DNA from: Proteocatella sphenisci DSM 23131
Lineage (GTDB): Bacteria; Bacillota; Clostridia; Peptostreptococcales; Filifactoraceae
Reading direction: 5' to 3'
DNA length: 64,000 nucleotides
NCBI RefSeq assembly: GCF_000423525.1
Contig: NZ_AUID01000006.1
Span: forward strand, 1 to 64,000
Shown here one piece after another: positions 52,612 to 61,624 of this stretch; the stretch's first letter is position 1; each line of letters opens with the position of its first letter. The notes under the pieces are model-generated. The model saw only the letters and a list, made by a program, of their open reading frames with translations. It was not told the DNA's origin and searched no databases. The position numbers and the translations under genes are program-made.

Positions 52612-53205
52612 ATGGGACATAGAGAAAAACTTGTTGAGCTGATTAAAAAGAACAATGGTTTGTTATTGACAAAGGATGCAGAAGCACAAGGTATCCCCAG
52701 AAAATATTTGTCTATATTAAATAAAGAAGGATTGTTAGAACGAGTAGCTCAAGGTGTCTACTTATCACCTGATGCTTTTGAGGATAAAATGTATATTATA
52801 CAGGCAAGAGCAGGAAAAGCTATTTTTTCTCATGAAACCGCTCTGTATCTTCATGACTTAGCCGATCGAGATCCTATTGAATTATCTGTGACAGTACCTT
52901 ATGGCTATAATGCTTCGAACTTGAAATGTCAGGGTATTAAAGTTCATAAAGTAAAAAAGGAACTTCATGAATTGGGAGTCATCGAGATGAAAACGATGTT
53001 CGACAGGCCAATAAGAGTATACGATAAAGAGAGGACAATCTGCGATATTATTTGCAATCGTAATAATATGGATATTTCAATTTTAAATGACGCGCTAAAA
53101 AGATATATGAGAAATAAAGAAAAAAATATTAACCAATTATTAAAATATGCAAAAGAGCTCAGGATTTACAACATAACAAGAAAATACGCGGAGATGTTCC
53201 AATGA
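52612..53205 (+). CDS. AbiEi-type antitoxin / transcriptional repressor
   Basis: This 197-residue protein has an N-terminal winged helix-turn-helix (residues 1-~60; LLTKDAEAQGIPRKYLSIL, then VAQGVYL) and the C-terminal AbiEi antitoxin domain (FSHETALYLHDL, SVTVPYGY, RTICDIICNRNNM). In type IV AbiE systems it represses its own promoter and neutralises AbiEii. The gene overlaps the AbiEii remnant by ATGA. With the toxin truncated, it may persist as a self-regulated repressor. Confidence 0.88.
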   Translation: MGHREKLVELIKKNNGLLLTKDAEAQGIPRKYLSILNKEGLLERVAQGVYLSPDAFEDKMYIIQARAGKAIFSHETALYLHDLADRDPIELSVTVPYGYNASNLKCQGIKVHKVKKELHELGVIEMKTMFDRPIRVYDKERTICDIICNRNNMDISILNDALKRYMRNKEKNINQLLKYAKELRIYNITRKYAEMFQ

Positions 53206-53654
53206 AAATAGATATTACTACAGGAGACAAAATAACACCAGGAGAAATTGTATATGAATTCAATTTGCTTTTGGAAAATCGAAGCATTCAAATTTTAACC
53301 TATAATATCGAAACTGTAGTTGCTGAAAAAATGGAGACCCTTATTTCAAGAGGTATTACAAATACAAGAATGAGAGATTTTTACGACTTGTATATCTTGT
53401 TAAAACTGCAAAATGAGAACATTAAAAGTGATTTTTTGAAGGAGGCTTTATTTGAGACAGCTAAACGGAGAAACTCACTCCGTAATCTACAATATGGAGA
53501 AGAGGTGATTAATGATATTTTTGAAGATCAACTTCTTCAGGAGTATTGGAGAAGATATCAGAAGGAATATAGCTACGCTGAGGATGTTTCGTGGAAAGAT
53601 ATAAGAGATGCAGTGGCTTATTTATGGGATATGACTGAATTTGTTAATATTTAA
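53202..53654 (+). pseudogene. AbiEii-type toxin lacking N-terminal nucleotidyltransferase core
   Basis: The 150-residue product corresponds to the C-terminal half of AbiEii/AbiGii toxins. It begins at MKIDITTGDKITPGEI and contains AEKMETLISRGITNTRMRDFYDLYI. Full-length relatives are about 280-300 residues and start with a nucleotidyltransferase core (GSxxxD-type motif), which is absent. Yet the ATGA overlap with abiEi is kept, as if an in-frame deletion removed about the first half. The product is unlikely to be a toxin. It could still bind the antitoxin, or be a working variant, so pseudogene is the preferred but not the only reading. Confidence 0.7.
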
Positions 53655-53670
53655 TTATAAGATTACATCA

Positions 53671-53714
53671 AAAACCCTCCGGTCTGCACTTAAGCAGATT
53701 TCGGAGGGTTTTTT
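53671..53714. terminator. Bidirectional terminator
   Basis: AAAACCCTCCG and CGGAGGGTTTT form the base of a long stem that also pairs TCTGC with GCAGA, with A and T runs on either side. It serves the convergent AbiE locus and serS. Confidence 0.85.
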
Positions 53715-53736
53715 GAAGATCTATCTTTTTTAAATT

Positions 53737-55014
53737 CTATTTCTTTTTAATTATATCAGTTCCCATGTAAGATACTAAAATATCTGGGATTTTGACACTA
53801 CCATCGGCCATCTGGTAGTTTTCAAGTATAGCTGCCACTGCTCTTCCTATTGCTAGTCCAGAACCGTTTATAGTGTGAACGAATTCTGGTTTTGAAGCTT
53901 TGTCACGCTTGAATCTTATGTTGGCTCTTCTTGACTGGAAGTCTTCAAAGTTTGAACATGAAGAAATCTCTACATATCTTCCGTAGCTTGGCATCCATAC
54001 TTCAAGGTCGTATTTAAAGGCTGCAGTAAAGCCGAGGTCTCCAGAACATATCTGAACTACTCTGTAAGGAAGTCCTAGCATCTGAAGCATTGTTTCTGCA
54101 TCGGCAGTAAGTTTTTCAAGTTCTTGGTATGAATCTTCAGGTTTTGTAAATTTTACAAGCTCAACTTTGTTGAACTGGTGCTGTCTTATAAGGCCTCTTG
54201 TATCTCTGCCTGCTGAACCCGCCTCTGCTCTGAAACATGGTGTATAGGCGCAGTATTTTAGAGTAAGCTCATCTGCGTTAAGGATTTCGTCTCTGTGGAT
54301 ATTAGTAATTGGGACCTCTGCCGTTGGTACAAGGAAATAATCAAATCCCTGGAGCTTGAACATGTCATCTTCAAATTTTGGAAGCTGGCCTGTTCCGGTA
54401 AAGCTCTGTCTGTTGGCTATAAAAGGAGGAAGCATCTCTGTGTAACCATGTTTTGAAGTATGGGTATCAAGGAAAAAGTTCATCAAAGAACGCTCAAGTC
54501 TTGCACCAAGGTCCTTATAAAGTGTAAATCTGGCTCCTGTAATTTTTCCGCCTGCTTCAAAATCGAGTATACCAAGATCTGTTCCTACATCCCAGTGAGC
54601 CTTGGCCTGGAAATCAAATTTAGCGGGCTGTCCCCACTTTCTGATTTCAAGATTATCTTCATCTGTGTCACCCTTTATTACTTTTGGATTTGGGACATTT
54701 GGGATTGTAAGCATCTTGTTAAACAGCTCTGTCTCTACTGCTTTAACTTCTTCATCAAGTACTTTTATTTCATCTGAAAGTCTTTTGAGTTCAGTCATTA
54801 ACTCTGTAGTATCCTTGCCTTCTTTTTTGTACTGAGGGATAAGCTTTGAATCAGCATTAGATTCGCTCTTCATAACTTCAACCTTTTGAAGAAGCTCAAT
54901 CCTTTTATTGTCAAGCCTAATCACTTCCTCAAGTGAAAAGTCAGCTTCTCCCCTTAAATCCATGAGGGGTTTTATGATTTCAAGGTCTTGTTTAATACGT
55001 TTTATATCTAACAT
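53737..55014 (-). CDS. serS: Seryl-tRNA synthetase
   Basis: This 425-residue class II synthetase has the N-terminal coiled-coil tRNA-binding arm (~25-105). The class II motifs follow: [11 protein letters not shown] for motif 1, [21 protein letters not shown] for motif 2 ([11 protein letters not shown] shown) and [16 protein letters not shown] for motif 3. It charges tRNA-Ser. The gene has its own T-box leader upstream on the minus strand, so supply responds to charged tRNA-Ser levels. The ATG follows AGGAGG. Confidence 0.95.
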   Translation of the reverse strand: MLDIKRIKQDLEIIKPLMDLRGEADFSLEEVIRLDNKRIELLQKVEVMKSESNADSKLIPQYKKEGKDTTELMTELKRLSDEIKVLDEEVKAVETELFNKMLTIPNVPNPKVIKGDTDEDNLEIRKWGQPAKFDFQAKAHWDVGTDLGILDFEAGGKITGARFTLYKDLGARLERSLMNFFLDTHTSKHGYTEMLPPFIANRQSFTGTGQLPKFEDDMFKLQGFDYFLVPTAEVPITNIHRDEILNADELTLKYCAYTPCFRAEAGSAGRDTRGLIRQHQFNKVELVKFTKPEDSYQELEKLTADAETMLQMLGLPYRVVQICSGDLGFTAAFKYDLEVWMPSYGRYVEISSCSNFEDFQSRRANIRFKRDKASKPEFVHTINGSGLAIGRAVAAILENYQMADGSVKIPDILVSYMGTDIIKKK

Positions 55015-55077
55015 ATGATACCTCCTGTATAATAATAAATTTTAAATGATTCCTGATAAAAATAAAAAAACCGCATA

Positions 55078-55300
55078 AAAAAACCCTTACATCCAGTAAT
55101 AGGACGAAGGTTATCCGCGGTGCCACCTAAATTAGCATAAAAATGCTCAGCTCTTTGCCAGTAACGCAGGCGGCGTGCAGGTTTTCCTGCAGGCTCCAAG
55201 GTAGATTCGTATAGGTTCTCTGCAGATTCACACCAACCATCTGCTCTCTTTTTGAAAGAAACTAAACTACTTGTCCTCTTCACAGCCCTTTATTTGAATT
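55078..55300 (-). promoter_or_regulatory. T-box leader of serS, serine (UCU) specifier
   Basis: On the minus strand, the leader shows stem I with the context GAATCTACC; the TCT specifier is the complement of 55203-55205. It is followed by the T-box core AGGTGGCACCGCGG (complement of about 55116-55129) and a terminator hairpin (CCTTCGTCC with GGATGTAAGG and a T run, about 55081-55110). The UCU specifier is the same as in the serine operon leader at 37315. Confidence 0.92.
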
Positions 55301-55362
55301 TTAATATTGTTACTTGAATATTATCATTTAAACTGTAATTTTGCAATAGTTTTTTTGCCTCT

Positions 55363-55373
55363 TGTGGTATAAT
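55363..55373 (+). promoter_or_regulatory. Extended -10 promoter for ybaB-recR
   Basis: TGGTATAAT (ending at 55373) has the TG dinucleotide one base before the -10 hexamer and lies about 90 bases before ybaB. The -35 region is weak. Confidence 0.45.
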
Positions 55374-55462
55374 ATGAATATCATTGCAATCAAGTAAAAT
55401 TTTATGGTAAAATACATTGCATTGTTAGTAGAAAATAATGAGTGAAATATAAGGAGGAAATC

Positions 55463-55813
55463 ATGGCAAGAAAAGGTGGAGGTTTTCCAGGCGGAGCAAT
55501 GCCAGGAAACATGAATAATATGATGAAACAGGTTCAAAAGATGCAAAAAGATATGGAAGTTATGCAAGCTGAGCTTGGAGTAAAAGAAGTAGAAGCTTCA
55601 GTTGGAGGCGGCGCTGTTGTTGTTAAGGCAAATGGAAATAAAGAAGTACTTTCAATAAAAATAAATCCAGAAGTTGTTGACCCTGAAGACGTGGAGATGC
55701 TTGAAGATCTTGTGCTTACTGCGGTTAATCAGGCCCTAAAAGCAGCTGATGACATGATGACAAGCGGGATGTCAAAAATCTCGGGCACAATGGGAATGCC
55801 GGGGATGTTTTAA
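55463..55813 (+). CDS. ybaB: YbaB/EbfC family nucleoid-associated protein
   Basis: This 116-residue protein has a glycine/methionine-rich N-terminus, a helix ([19 protein letters not shown]) and the conserved [29 protein letters not shown] core (shown in part as [12 protein letters not shown]). YbaB dimers bind DNA. As usual it directly precedes recR, here overlapping by one base. dnaX, often upstream of this pair, is absent. The ATG at 55463 has AAGGAGG before it; the GTG at 55442 is rejected. Confidence 0.92.
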   Translation: MARKGGGFPGGAMPGNMNNMMKQVQKMQKDMEVMQAELGVKEVEASVGGGAVVVKANGNKEVLSIKINPEVVDPEDVEMLEDLVLTAVNQALKAADDMMTSGMSKISGTMGMPGMF

Positions 55814-56412
55814 TGCAGCACTTCTCAAACCATATTGATATATTGATAGAGCAATTTGCCAAACTTCCTGGAATAGGCAGAAAGACCGCGCAAAGGCTTG
55901 CTTTTCATGTTATAAATCTTTCTCAAGAAGAGGTTCAAGAGCTTGCAGATGCAGTCGTTAATGCAAAGGAAAATATTATGTACTGCCAGCAGTGCTGCAA
56001 TATAGCAGACAGCAGCTTGTGCTCTATATGCGGAAATCCTTCAAGAGATTCGGCTATAATATGCGTGGTAGAAGACCCAAGAGATGTCGCAGCTCTGGAA
56101 AGGTCCAGAGAGTACAGAGGCAAGTACCATGTGCTGCACGGTACTATATCGCCTATGGATTCCATAACTCCAGACATGCTAAAGATAAAGGAACTCATAA
56201 AAAGACTGGCAGACACCGAACTTCAAGAAGTAATACTCGCGACCAATCCTACAATAGACGGAGAAGCTACAGCTATGTATATAGCAAGGCTGATAAAACC
56301 TTTTGGAATAAAGGTCACAAGAATAGCCCATGGACTTCCTGTAGGTGGGGATATAGAGTATGCAGATGATGTGACAATAAGCAAGGCCCTCGAGGGAAGA
56401 AGAGAATTGTAA
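55813..56412 (+). CDS. recR: Recombination protein RecR
   Basis: This 199-residue protein has the RecR layout: a helix-hairpin-helix ([15 protein letters not shown]), a zinc finger with cysteines ([17 protein letters not shown], ~57-73), then a TOPRIM domain ([14 protein letters not shown]) and a C-terminal Walker B-like [11 protein letters not shown] region. It acts with RecF and RecO in loading RecA at gaps. Its start overlaps the ybaB stop. Confidence 0.95.
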   Translation: MQHFSNHIDILIEQFAKLPGIGRKTAQRLAFHVINLSQEEVQELADAVVNAKENIMYCQQCCNIADSSLCSICGNPSRDSAIICVVEDPRDVAALERSREYRGKYHVLHGTISPMDSITPDMLKIKELIKRLADTELQEVILATNPTIDGEATAMYIARLIKPFGIKVTRIAHGLPVGGDIEYADDVTISKALEGRREL

Positions 56413-56431
56413 TTATATTATAAAACACAAG

Positions 56432-56487
56432 ATATTGTGGATAAGAATGCTAAAAGCTGTGGGTAAGTGGCGAGTTATCCACAATAT
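56432..56487. promoter_or_regulatory. DnaA-box cluster / 13-bp inverted repeat
   Basis: Two perfect DnaA boxes lie here in opposite orientation: TTGTGGATAA (56435-56444) and TTATCCACAA (56475-56484). A one-mismatch box, TGTGGGTAA (56458-56466), lies between them. The outer two are parts of a perfect 13-bp inverted repeat (56432-56444 and 56475-56487), followed by AT-rich DNA. It could be a DnaA-binding regulatory cluster or simply a hairpin after recR; no T run follows directly. Confidence 0.6.
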
Positions 56488-56543
56488 TTAGGGTATAAAA
56501 ATATTTATAGAGTTTTAATCGTATTTTAATGTTAGGAGAAAAA

Positions 56544-57212
56544 ATGAAAGATATCAGTATTTTTGATGTAATCGGACCAAACATGATAGGTCCATCGAGT
56601 TCTCACACTGCGGGAGCTCTCAGAATAGCCCTTATAGCATACAAACTGGCGGACAAGGATATAAAAGAAGCAAGATTTGTTCTTTATGGTTCGTTTGCCC
56701 AGACATACAGAGGCCATGGAACAGACAGAGCCCTTCTTGGCGGTATAATGGGTTTTGGAACTGAGGATGAAAGAATCAGAGATGCTTTTGAATATGCAGA
56801 CAAGCTTGGAATAAAATACAGCTTTGAGACGAATTCAACAAACAAGAACGTACACCCTAATACTGTTGAGATATTTATAAAAAACTCAAAAGGTGAAGAA
56901 AAATCCATAATGGGAGAGTCAATCGGAGGCGGAAACGTTCAGGTCAAGCAGATAAATGGTGTAGAGGTTATGTTCACCGGAAAATACAGTACTATAATAG
57001 TAAGACAAAAAGACAGAAAAGGGGTTGTGGCCCATATTACCACAGCACTGAGCGACTGCGACATAAACGTTGCCTTTATGAGAGTTTACAGAACTCAAAA
57101 AGGAGAGACTGCCTACACTATAATAGAGGCTGATGAAGAGATAGACAAGAGTGTAGTGGCCAGAATACGTGAATGTGAAGATATTGAAGATACTACTATA
57201 GTAGAGATATAA
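56544..57212 (+). CDS. sdaAB: L-serine dehydratase, beta subunit
   Basis: This 222-residue protein has the N-terminal FDVIGPNMIGPSSSHTAGALR motif (GPSSSHTAG shown) of iron-sulfur L-serine dehydratases, and a C-terminal ACT-type domain (VVAHITTALSDCDINVAFM, ~160-220). With the alpha subunit it deaminates L-serine to pyruvate. The ATG at 56544 follows TAGGAG; the ATG at 56529 overlaps that ribosome site and is rejected. The alpha subunit gene follows after 13 bases. Confidence 0.93.
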   Translation: MKDISIFDVIGPNMIGPSSSHTAGALRIALIAYKLADKDIKEARFVLYGSFAQTYRGHGTDRALLGGIMGFGTEDERIRDAFEYADKLGIKYSFETNSTNKNVHPNTVEIFIKNSKGEEKSIMGESIGGGNVQVKQINGVEVMFTGKYSTIIVRQKDRKGVVAHITTALSDCDINVAFMRVYRTQKGETAYTIIEADEEIDKSVVARIRECEDIEDTTIVEI

Positions 57213-57225
57213 GATTGGAGATAAG

Positions 57226-58116
57226 ATGAAAGATAATAATATAAATTTTGATTTTACAAGTGCAGTAGAGCTTCTTGCTTTGGCAGAAGAAACGCAGATG
57301 AGTATAGGTGAGCTTATGCTAAGTAGAGAGGTTCAGGTTTTTGGAAAGACTAAAGAAAAGGTTCTTTCAGATCTTATGCACTCTTACCATATAATGAAAA
57401 ATTCTACAAAAAAAGCGCTCAATGAAGACCTCAAATCAATGGGTGGACTTTTAGGCGGAGAAGAAAAAAAGATTATGGCAAGAATAGATAAAAAACCTGT
57501 GTGTGGAAGCTTCATGTCAAAGGTAATAGCCTATGCAATGGGAGTGCTTGAAGTGAACACTTCTATGGGTCTTATTGTAGCGGCTCCAACTGCAGGATCT
57601 TCGGGAGTTATTCCTGGTGTATTTGCGGCAATCCAGGAAGAATATGACCTCACAGATGACGAAATGATGCCTGCTATGCTTACAGCATCTGCAGTAGGGT
57701 ATATAATTACAAGAAACGCAACTGTATCTGGAGCTGAAGGCGGATGCCAGGCTGAGATGGGATCAGCATCTGCAATGGCGGCAGCTGCTATAACAGAGAT
57801 TATGGGTGGAACACCACTTCAGGCATTTGATGCAGCAAGCTCAGCAATGGGAAATATGCTTGGTCTTGTGTGCGACCCAATAGCTGGACTGGTTGAAGTA
57901 CCTTGTCAAAAAAGAAATGCAATGGGTGCGAGCAACGCGCTTATATGTGCAGAGATGACGCTTTGTGGAGTGAATAACCACATACCTTTTGATGAAACAG
58001 TAGAGGCAATGTACCAGGTAGGAAGGTCTCTTCCTTATGAACTTAGAGAAACAGCGCTTGGTGGACTTGCAGCAACAAAGACCGGATGCAACCTTTGTTC
58101 AAAAATATTTGGCTAA
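57226..58116 (+). CDS. sdaAA: L-serine dehydratase, alpha subunit (iron-sulfur)
   Basis: This 296-residue catalytic subunit has conserved cysteines that hold the oxygen-sensitive [4Fe-4S] cluster: KPVCGSFMSK, SGAEGGCQAEMGSASAMAA (GGCQAEMG shown), LVCDPIAGLVEVPCQKRNA (CDPIAGLVEVPC shown). The two-subunit form is typical of anaerobic Firmicutes that ferment serine. It counterbalances the serine synthesis operon in this window. Confidence 0.94.
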   Translation: MKDNNINFDFTSAVELLALAEETQMSIGELMLSREVQVFGKTKEKVLSDLMHSYHIMKNSTKKALNEDLKSMGGLLGGEEKKIMARIDKKPVCGSFMSKVIAYAMGVLEVNTSMGLIVAAPTAGSSGVIPGVFAAIQEEYDLTDDEMMPAMLTASAVGYIITRNATVSGAEGGCQAEMGSASAMAAAAITEIMGGTPLQAFDAASSAMGNMLGLVCDPIAGLVEVPCQKRNAMGASNALICAEMTLCGVNNHIPFDETVEAMYQVGRSLPYELRETALGGLAATKTGCNLCSKIFG

Positions 58117-58118
58117 TC

Positions 58119-58139
58119 GGGAGTATTACTCCCTTTTTT
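58119..58139 (+). terminator. Short intrinsic terminator after sdaAA
   Basis: GGGAGT (58119-58124) pairs with ACTCCC (58128-58133) around a three-base loop, followed by six T residues. Confidence 0.8.
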
Positions 58140-58227
58140 ACACAAAAAATCACAAAAAATGTATAAAAATTTTATATGATTTCCACAATCCTGGAGTAAA
58201 ATAGTAAACAGGCGGCAAGGAGAAAAA

Positions 58228-59016
58228 ATGAAGTATATATCATTATCGTCCGGAAGCTGTGGCAATTGTCATTATATAACAGGCAAGGACACAAAAATAG
58301 TAATAGATGCAGGGATTTCCGGAAAGCGGGCAATTGAACATCTTGCAATGCATGGTCAGAGTATGGATGGGCTCGATGCAATACTGGTTACTCATGAACA
58401 CATAGATCATATACAGGCGGTTGGAATACTGAGCAGAAAATTCAATACTCCGGTATATGCCACTGAAAAAACATGGGAAAGCATGAAAAAGCACATAGGA
58501 AAAATAAAAGAAGAAAATGTAAGAGTCTTTAAAAGAGGAGATACTCTGGATATCAAGAATATAGAGGCCAAGACTTTTGAAATAAGTCACGATGCCGTAG
58601 AACCTACAGGATACACCCTAAATCAGGGTAATCAAAAAATCTCAGTAGTTACTGACATTGGATGTATTTCTGATGATGTATTTAATAATATAAAGGGTTC
58701 GGACATAGCGGTTATAGAATCAAATTATGATCCTCATATGCTCAGCTATTGCAGCTATCCCTATCCTCTCAAACAAAGAATAAGATCAGATGCGGGGCAT
58801 CTTAGCAATGAAGAAGCTGGATATCTTGGAGCGGCACTTGTAAAAAGTGGGACAAGGAAACTCCTTCTTGCACATCTCAGCAAGGAGAGCAATCTTCCGG
58901 AGCTGGCGTTTCAAACTGTAGCATCTATACTTTCACAGCAGAATATAGGACCTGATGATGTAGGACTTGATGTAATGCTCAGAGGCAGGGTTTCAAAAAT
59001 ATACTCAATAGAATAG
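58228..59016 (+). CDS. walJ: WalJ/YycJ-type metallo-beta-lactamase-fold hydrolase
   Basis: This 262-residue protein has the metallo-beta-lactamase-fold motif VTHEHIDH (~52-59) and the N-terminal LSSGSCGNCHYI typical of YycJ/WalJ. Further metal ligands are in SHDAVEPTGY and IESNYD. WalJ is linked to coordination of replication and cell division or wall metabolism in Bacilli. There it lies in the walRK operon before an HtrA protease. Here the walJ-htrA pair is kept, but walR, walK, walH and walI are not adjacent. Its start has CAAGGAG upstream. Confidence 0.88.
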   Translation: MKYISLSSGSCGNCHYITGKDTKIVIDAGISGKRAIEHLAMHGQSMDGLDAILVTHEHIDHIQAVGILSRKFNTPVYATEKTWESMKKHIGKIKEENVRVFKRGDTLDIKNIEAKTFEISHDAVEPTGYTLNQGNQKISVVTDIGCISDDVFNNIKGSDIAVIESNYDPHMLSYCSYPYPLKQRIRSDAGHLSNEEAGYLGAALVKSGTRKLLLAHLSKESNLPELAFQTVASILSQQNIGPDDVGLDVMLRGRVSKIYSIE

Positions 59017-59027
59017 AGGGATGCAAA

Positions 59028-60104
59028 ATGAAAAAAAACAAGATACTGCTTATTGCGCTCATTGGTGCAATTGTAGGAAGTATGCTTACAATAACAGTGC
59101 TTCCACTTATAAATGGGCTTCCGATTATGGGGACCGGTAATGGTGGAGCTCAGACGACTATAAACGTCTCAGAGCAAAATACAGAGAATGTATACAAGGC
59201 GGTTATAAAAAAAGCAATGCCTTCTGTTGTGGGAATTACTACAGTAGTAGATGTTGGAAATTTATTTACAGGACCCATGCAGCAGACAGGAGTCGGTACA
59301 GGCGTAATCATTGATGCAAGAGGGATGATACTTACAAACTCCCACGTTTTGGAAGATGGTGCCGGAAAAGATGTAACAGTACTTTTTGAAGATGGATCAA
59401 AGAGCAAGGCGGAAATACTGTGGACAGACAAGACCATAGATCTTGCAATGATCAAAGTTAACAAGCAGGGCCTTCAGGTAGCAGAGCTGGGAGACAGTGA
59501 CAAGGTAGAAGTGGGAGATTTAGCAGTAGCCATAGGAAATCCACTCGGACTGGAATTTCAGCGTTCAGTTACAGAAGGTATCATAAGTGGACTCGAAAGA
59601 ACCATACAGATAGATGCAAATGCTACCATGGACAATCTGATACAGACAAGTGCGGCAATAAACCCTGGAAACAGCGGAGGGCCTCTTCTAAATTCTAAAG
59701 GTCAGGTAATTGGCATAAATACGGCTAAGGCAAGTACAGGCGAAGGACTTGGGTTTGCAATACCTATAAACACGGCAAAACCTATTGTAGATCAGTTCAT
59801 AGAGACGGGATCATACCAAAAGGTGACTCTTGGCATACAAGGCATAGATGCCCAGTATTATGAACAGGCAACGGGAATTGAAACTGGGGCAGACAGCGGA
59901 GTATTTGTAGCGAAAATTGATGAGGGATCGGTAGCAGCCAAAGCCAGCCTGATGGTAAATGATGTAATAATAAAAATGGACAATACTAAGATAGAAAACA
60001 TGCAGGATCTGGTAAAATACCTGTATGGAGTCAAAAAAGGAGATACTATAAAATCAGTAGTGCTCAGAGACAGCAAAAAGGTAAATTTGGAATTTGTATT
60101 CTAG
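59028..60104 (+). CDS. HtrA/DegP-like membrane-anchored serine protease with PDZ domain
   Basis: This 358-residue protein has an N-terminal membrane anchor (~5-30), a trypsin-like domain and one C-terminal PDZ domain (~265-355). The catalytic triad is visible: histidine in LTNSHVLEDG (~105), aspartate in DKTIDLAMIKV (~141) and serine in NPGNSGGPLLNS (~216). It should degrade or refold damaged exported proteins outside the membrane. It follows walJ after eleven bases (HtrC/YycK position). Confidence 0.92.
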   Translation: MKKNKILLIALIGAIVGSMLTITVLPLINGLPIMGTGNGGAQTTINVSEQNTENVYKAVIKKAMPSVVGITTVVDVGNLFTGPMQQTGVGTGVIIDARGMILTNSHVLEDGAGKDVTVLFEDGSKSKAEILWTDKTIDLAMIKVNKQGLQVAELGDSDKVEVGDLAVAIGNPLGLEFQRSVTEGIISGLERTIQIDANATMDNLIQTSAAINPGNSGGPLLNSKGQVIGINTAKASTGEGLGFAIPINTAKPIVDQFIETGSYQKVTLGIQGIDAQYYEQATGIETGADSGVFVAKIDEGSVAAKASLMVNDVIIKMDNTKIENMQDLVKYLYGVKKGDTIKSVVLRDSKKVNLEFVF

Positions 60105-60132
60105 AGGCTTGAAAATTTTAAAAAAGAATATT

Positions 60133-60181
60133 CCCCTTGAAATCAGGCAGGACAATTCCTGGAGCATTTTAAGGGGTTTTT
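60133..60181 (+). terminator. Intrinsic terminator after htrA-like gene
   Basis: CCCCTTGAAAT pairs with the complementary arm ending in AAGGGG around an inner CAGG/CCTG hairpin, followed by TTTTT. Confidence 0.75.
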
Positions 60182-60271
60182 GTGTTAATAAGATGAAAAG
60201 TGACATCAAGAGTGGTATAATAAAGTATATTATAATAAACAGGTAAAGATTAAAATAGAAACGGAGTTGCC

Positions 60272-61600
60272 ATGTTTTTTCAGGAAAAAACTGATATACA
60301 AAAGAGAGAAACCAGCATACCCAATACATTTTTTGAGCAGATTCTGCCAATTGTGAATCCGGTAATGCTTAAAATATACCTGTATGCATATTACCTTAGC
60401 AAGAATCAGGAATATGACCAGGAAGAATCTATAGATAGCAATGAAAGTCTTTCGGAGAAGCTCGACGTTTCCCTGGACGATGTACTGTCTTGCTGGGATT
60501 TTTTTGAATCCTGTGGGCTTATAACAAAACACAGTATCAATGATGAACAGGCCCAGTCTTTTTCGGTAGAATTTAAAAATCTCCTAAGTGTAGGACTTGC
60601 ATCTAAACCATCAAAGGTAACTACAGATGAGCTTTTGGTAGCCTATCAAAATGAAGAATACAAAAAGATGTTTGATCAGATTGAACAGTCAATTCAGATT
60701 CCTCTTATGCATTATGACATGACCAAGATAAATGAATTTATAAAGCAGTATAATGTACCCAAGGACCTTGTCGTAGAAGCCGTAAAATTCAATTTGTATC
60801 GAAAAAAATCCAAGTCTGTGGCATCTGCACTTGGCATACTCAGGAACTGGTATCTCGACGGGATAAGGAGCTCTGAAGACCTCGATGTAATGCTAAGAAA
60901 TAAAGAAAAGCGCTACCTTGAGTATAAGAAGATATTGGCCAGTCTTGGTGAGTATCGTCTTCCTACAAAGCCGGAAGAAGAAATGATGAACATATGGCTG
61001 GATGACTACAAGTTTACTATAGAAGTTATAGAAGATGCCCTTAGCAAGACTACTGCAATAAGAAGCCCTAATATGAATTACCTTAATGGAATACTAAAAA
61101 ACTGGAATGAAAAGCTCAAAGACAAAGATGCTAAAAAAGAAAATAGTGGACCAGTATCATCGGCTATGATTGGATTTGAAAGAGAAGACAAGAATAATTT
61201 CAGAGAAAAAATATTCAAGCTTGTAAAATTTTCAAGGAAAACCATGAATAAATCAGAGATAGACAGCCTGAGTTTTTTGTATGAGCATTATCACTTTGAT
61301 GATATAGAGCTTGCTGCAAAGTGGCTCAAGGAAAAAGGGACGCCGGCCAGCCTGGAGAATCTGTGCAAGATACTCCTTGATCCTTCCATGAATGAAGAAT
61401 CTGAAAAAGTCACCCTGGAAGATATCAGAAATATAGAACCGGATTTTCCATCCAGGTACAAGTCAAAAGACCAGACCAAGTCAAGATCTTTGGGGGACAA
61501 ACCTCAGGAAATGGACGATCTGGAAAAAAGGCTACAGAAAAAATTGTTTGAAAAACTTGCAAAAAAAGAAAAAGATATGGAAAAAAACAGTCTAAGTTAA
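60272..61600 (+). CDS. DnaD-like replication initiation protein
   Basis: This 442-residue protein has an N-terminal winged-helix-like DnaD domain (~1-110). Two DnaB_2/DD2-like segments follow (about 145-205, ending AGILRNWYLDGI-like LGILRNWYLDGI; and 240-290, with NYLNGILKNW), then a charged tail. Such proteins help load the replicative helicase at the origin or at restart sites. The DnaI/DnaC-like loader gene follows 24 bases later, making a helicase-loading pair. CGGAG precedes the ATG. Confidence 0.85.
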   Translation: MFFQEKTDIQKRETSIPNTFFEQILPIVNPVMLKIYLYAYYLSKNQEYDQEESIDSNESLSEKLDVSLDDVLSCWDFFESCGLITKHSINDEQAQSFSVEFKNLLSVGLASKPSKVTTDELLVAYQNEEYKKMFDQIEQSIQIPLMHYDMTKINEFIKQYNVPKDLVVEAVKFNLYRKKSKSVASALGILRNWYLDGIRSSEDLDVMLRNKEKRYLEYKKILASLGEYRLPTKPEEEMMNIWLDDYKFTIEVIEDALSKTTAIRSPNMNYLNGILKNWNEKLKDKDAKKENSGPVSSAMIGFEREDKNNFREKIFKLVKFSRKTMNKSEIDSLSFLYEHYHFDDIELAAKWLKEKGTPASLENLCKILLDPSMNEESEKVTLEDIRNIEPDFPSRYKSKDQTKSRSLGDKPQEMDDLEKRLQKKLFEKLAKKEKDMEKNSLS

Positions 61601-61624
61601 TATCTACACGGAAAATGAGGGAAT

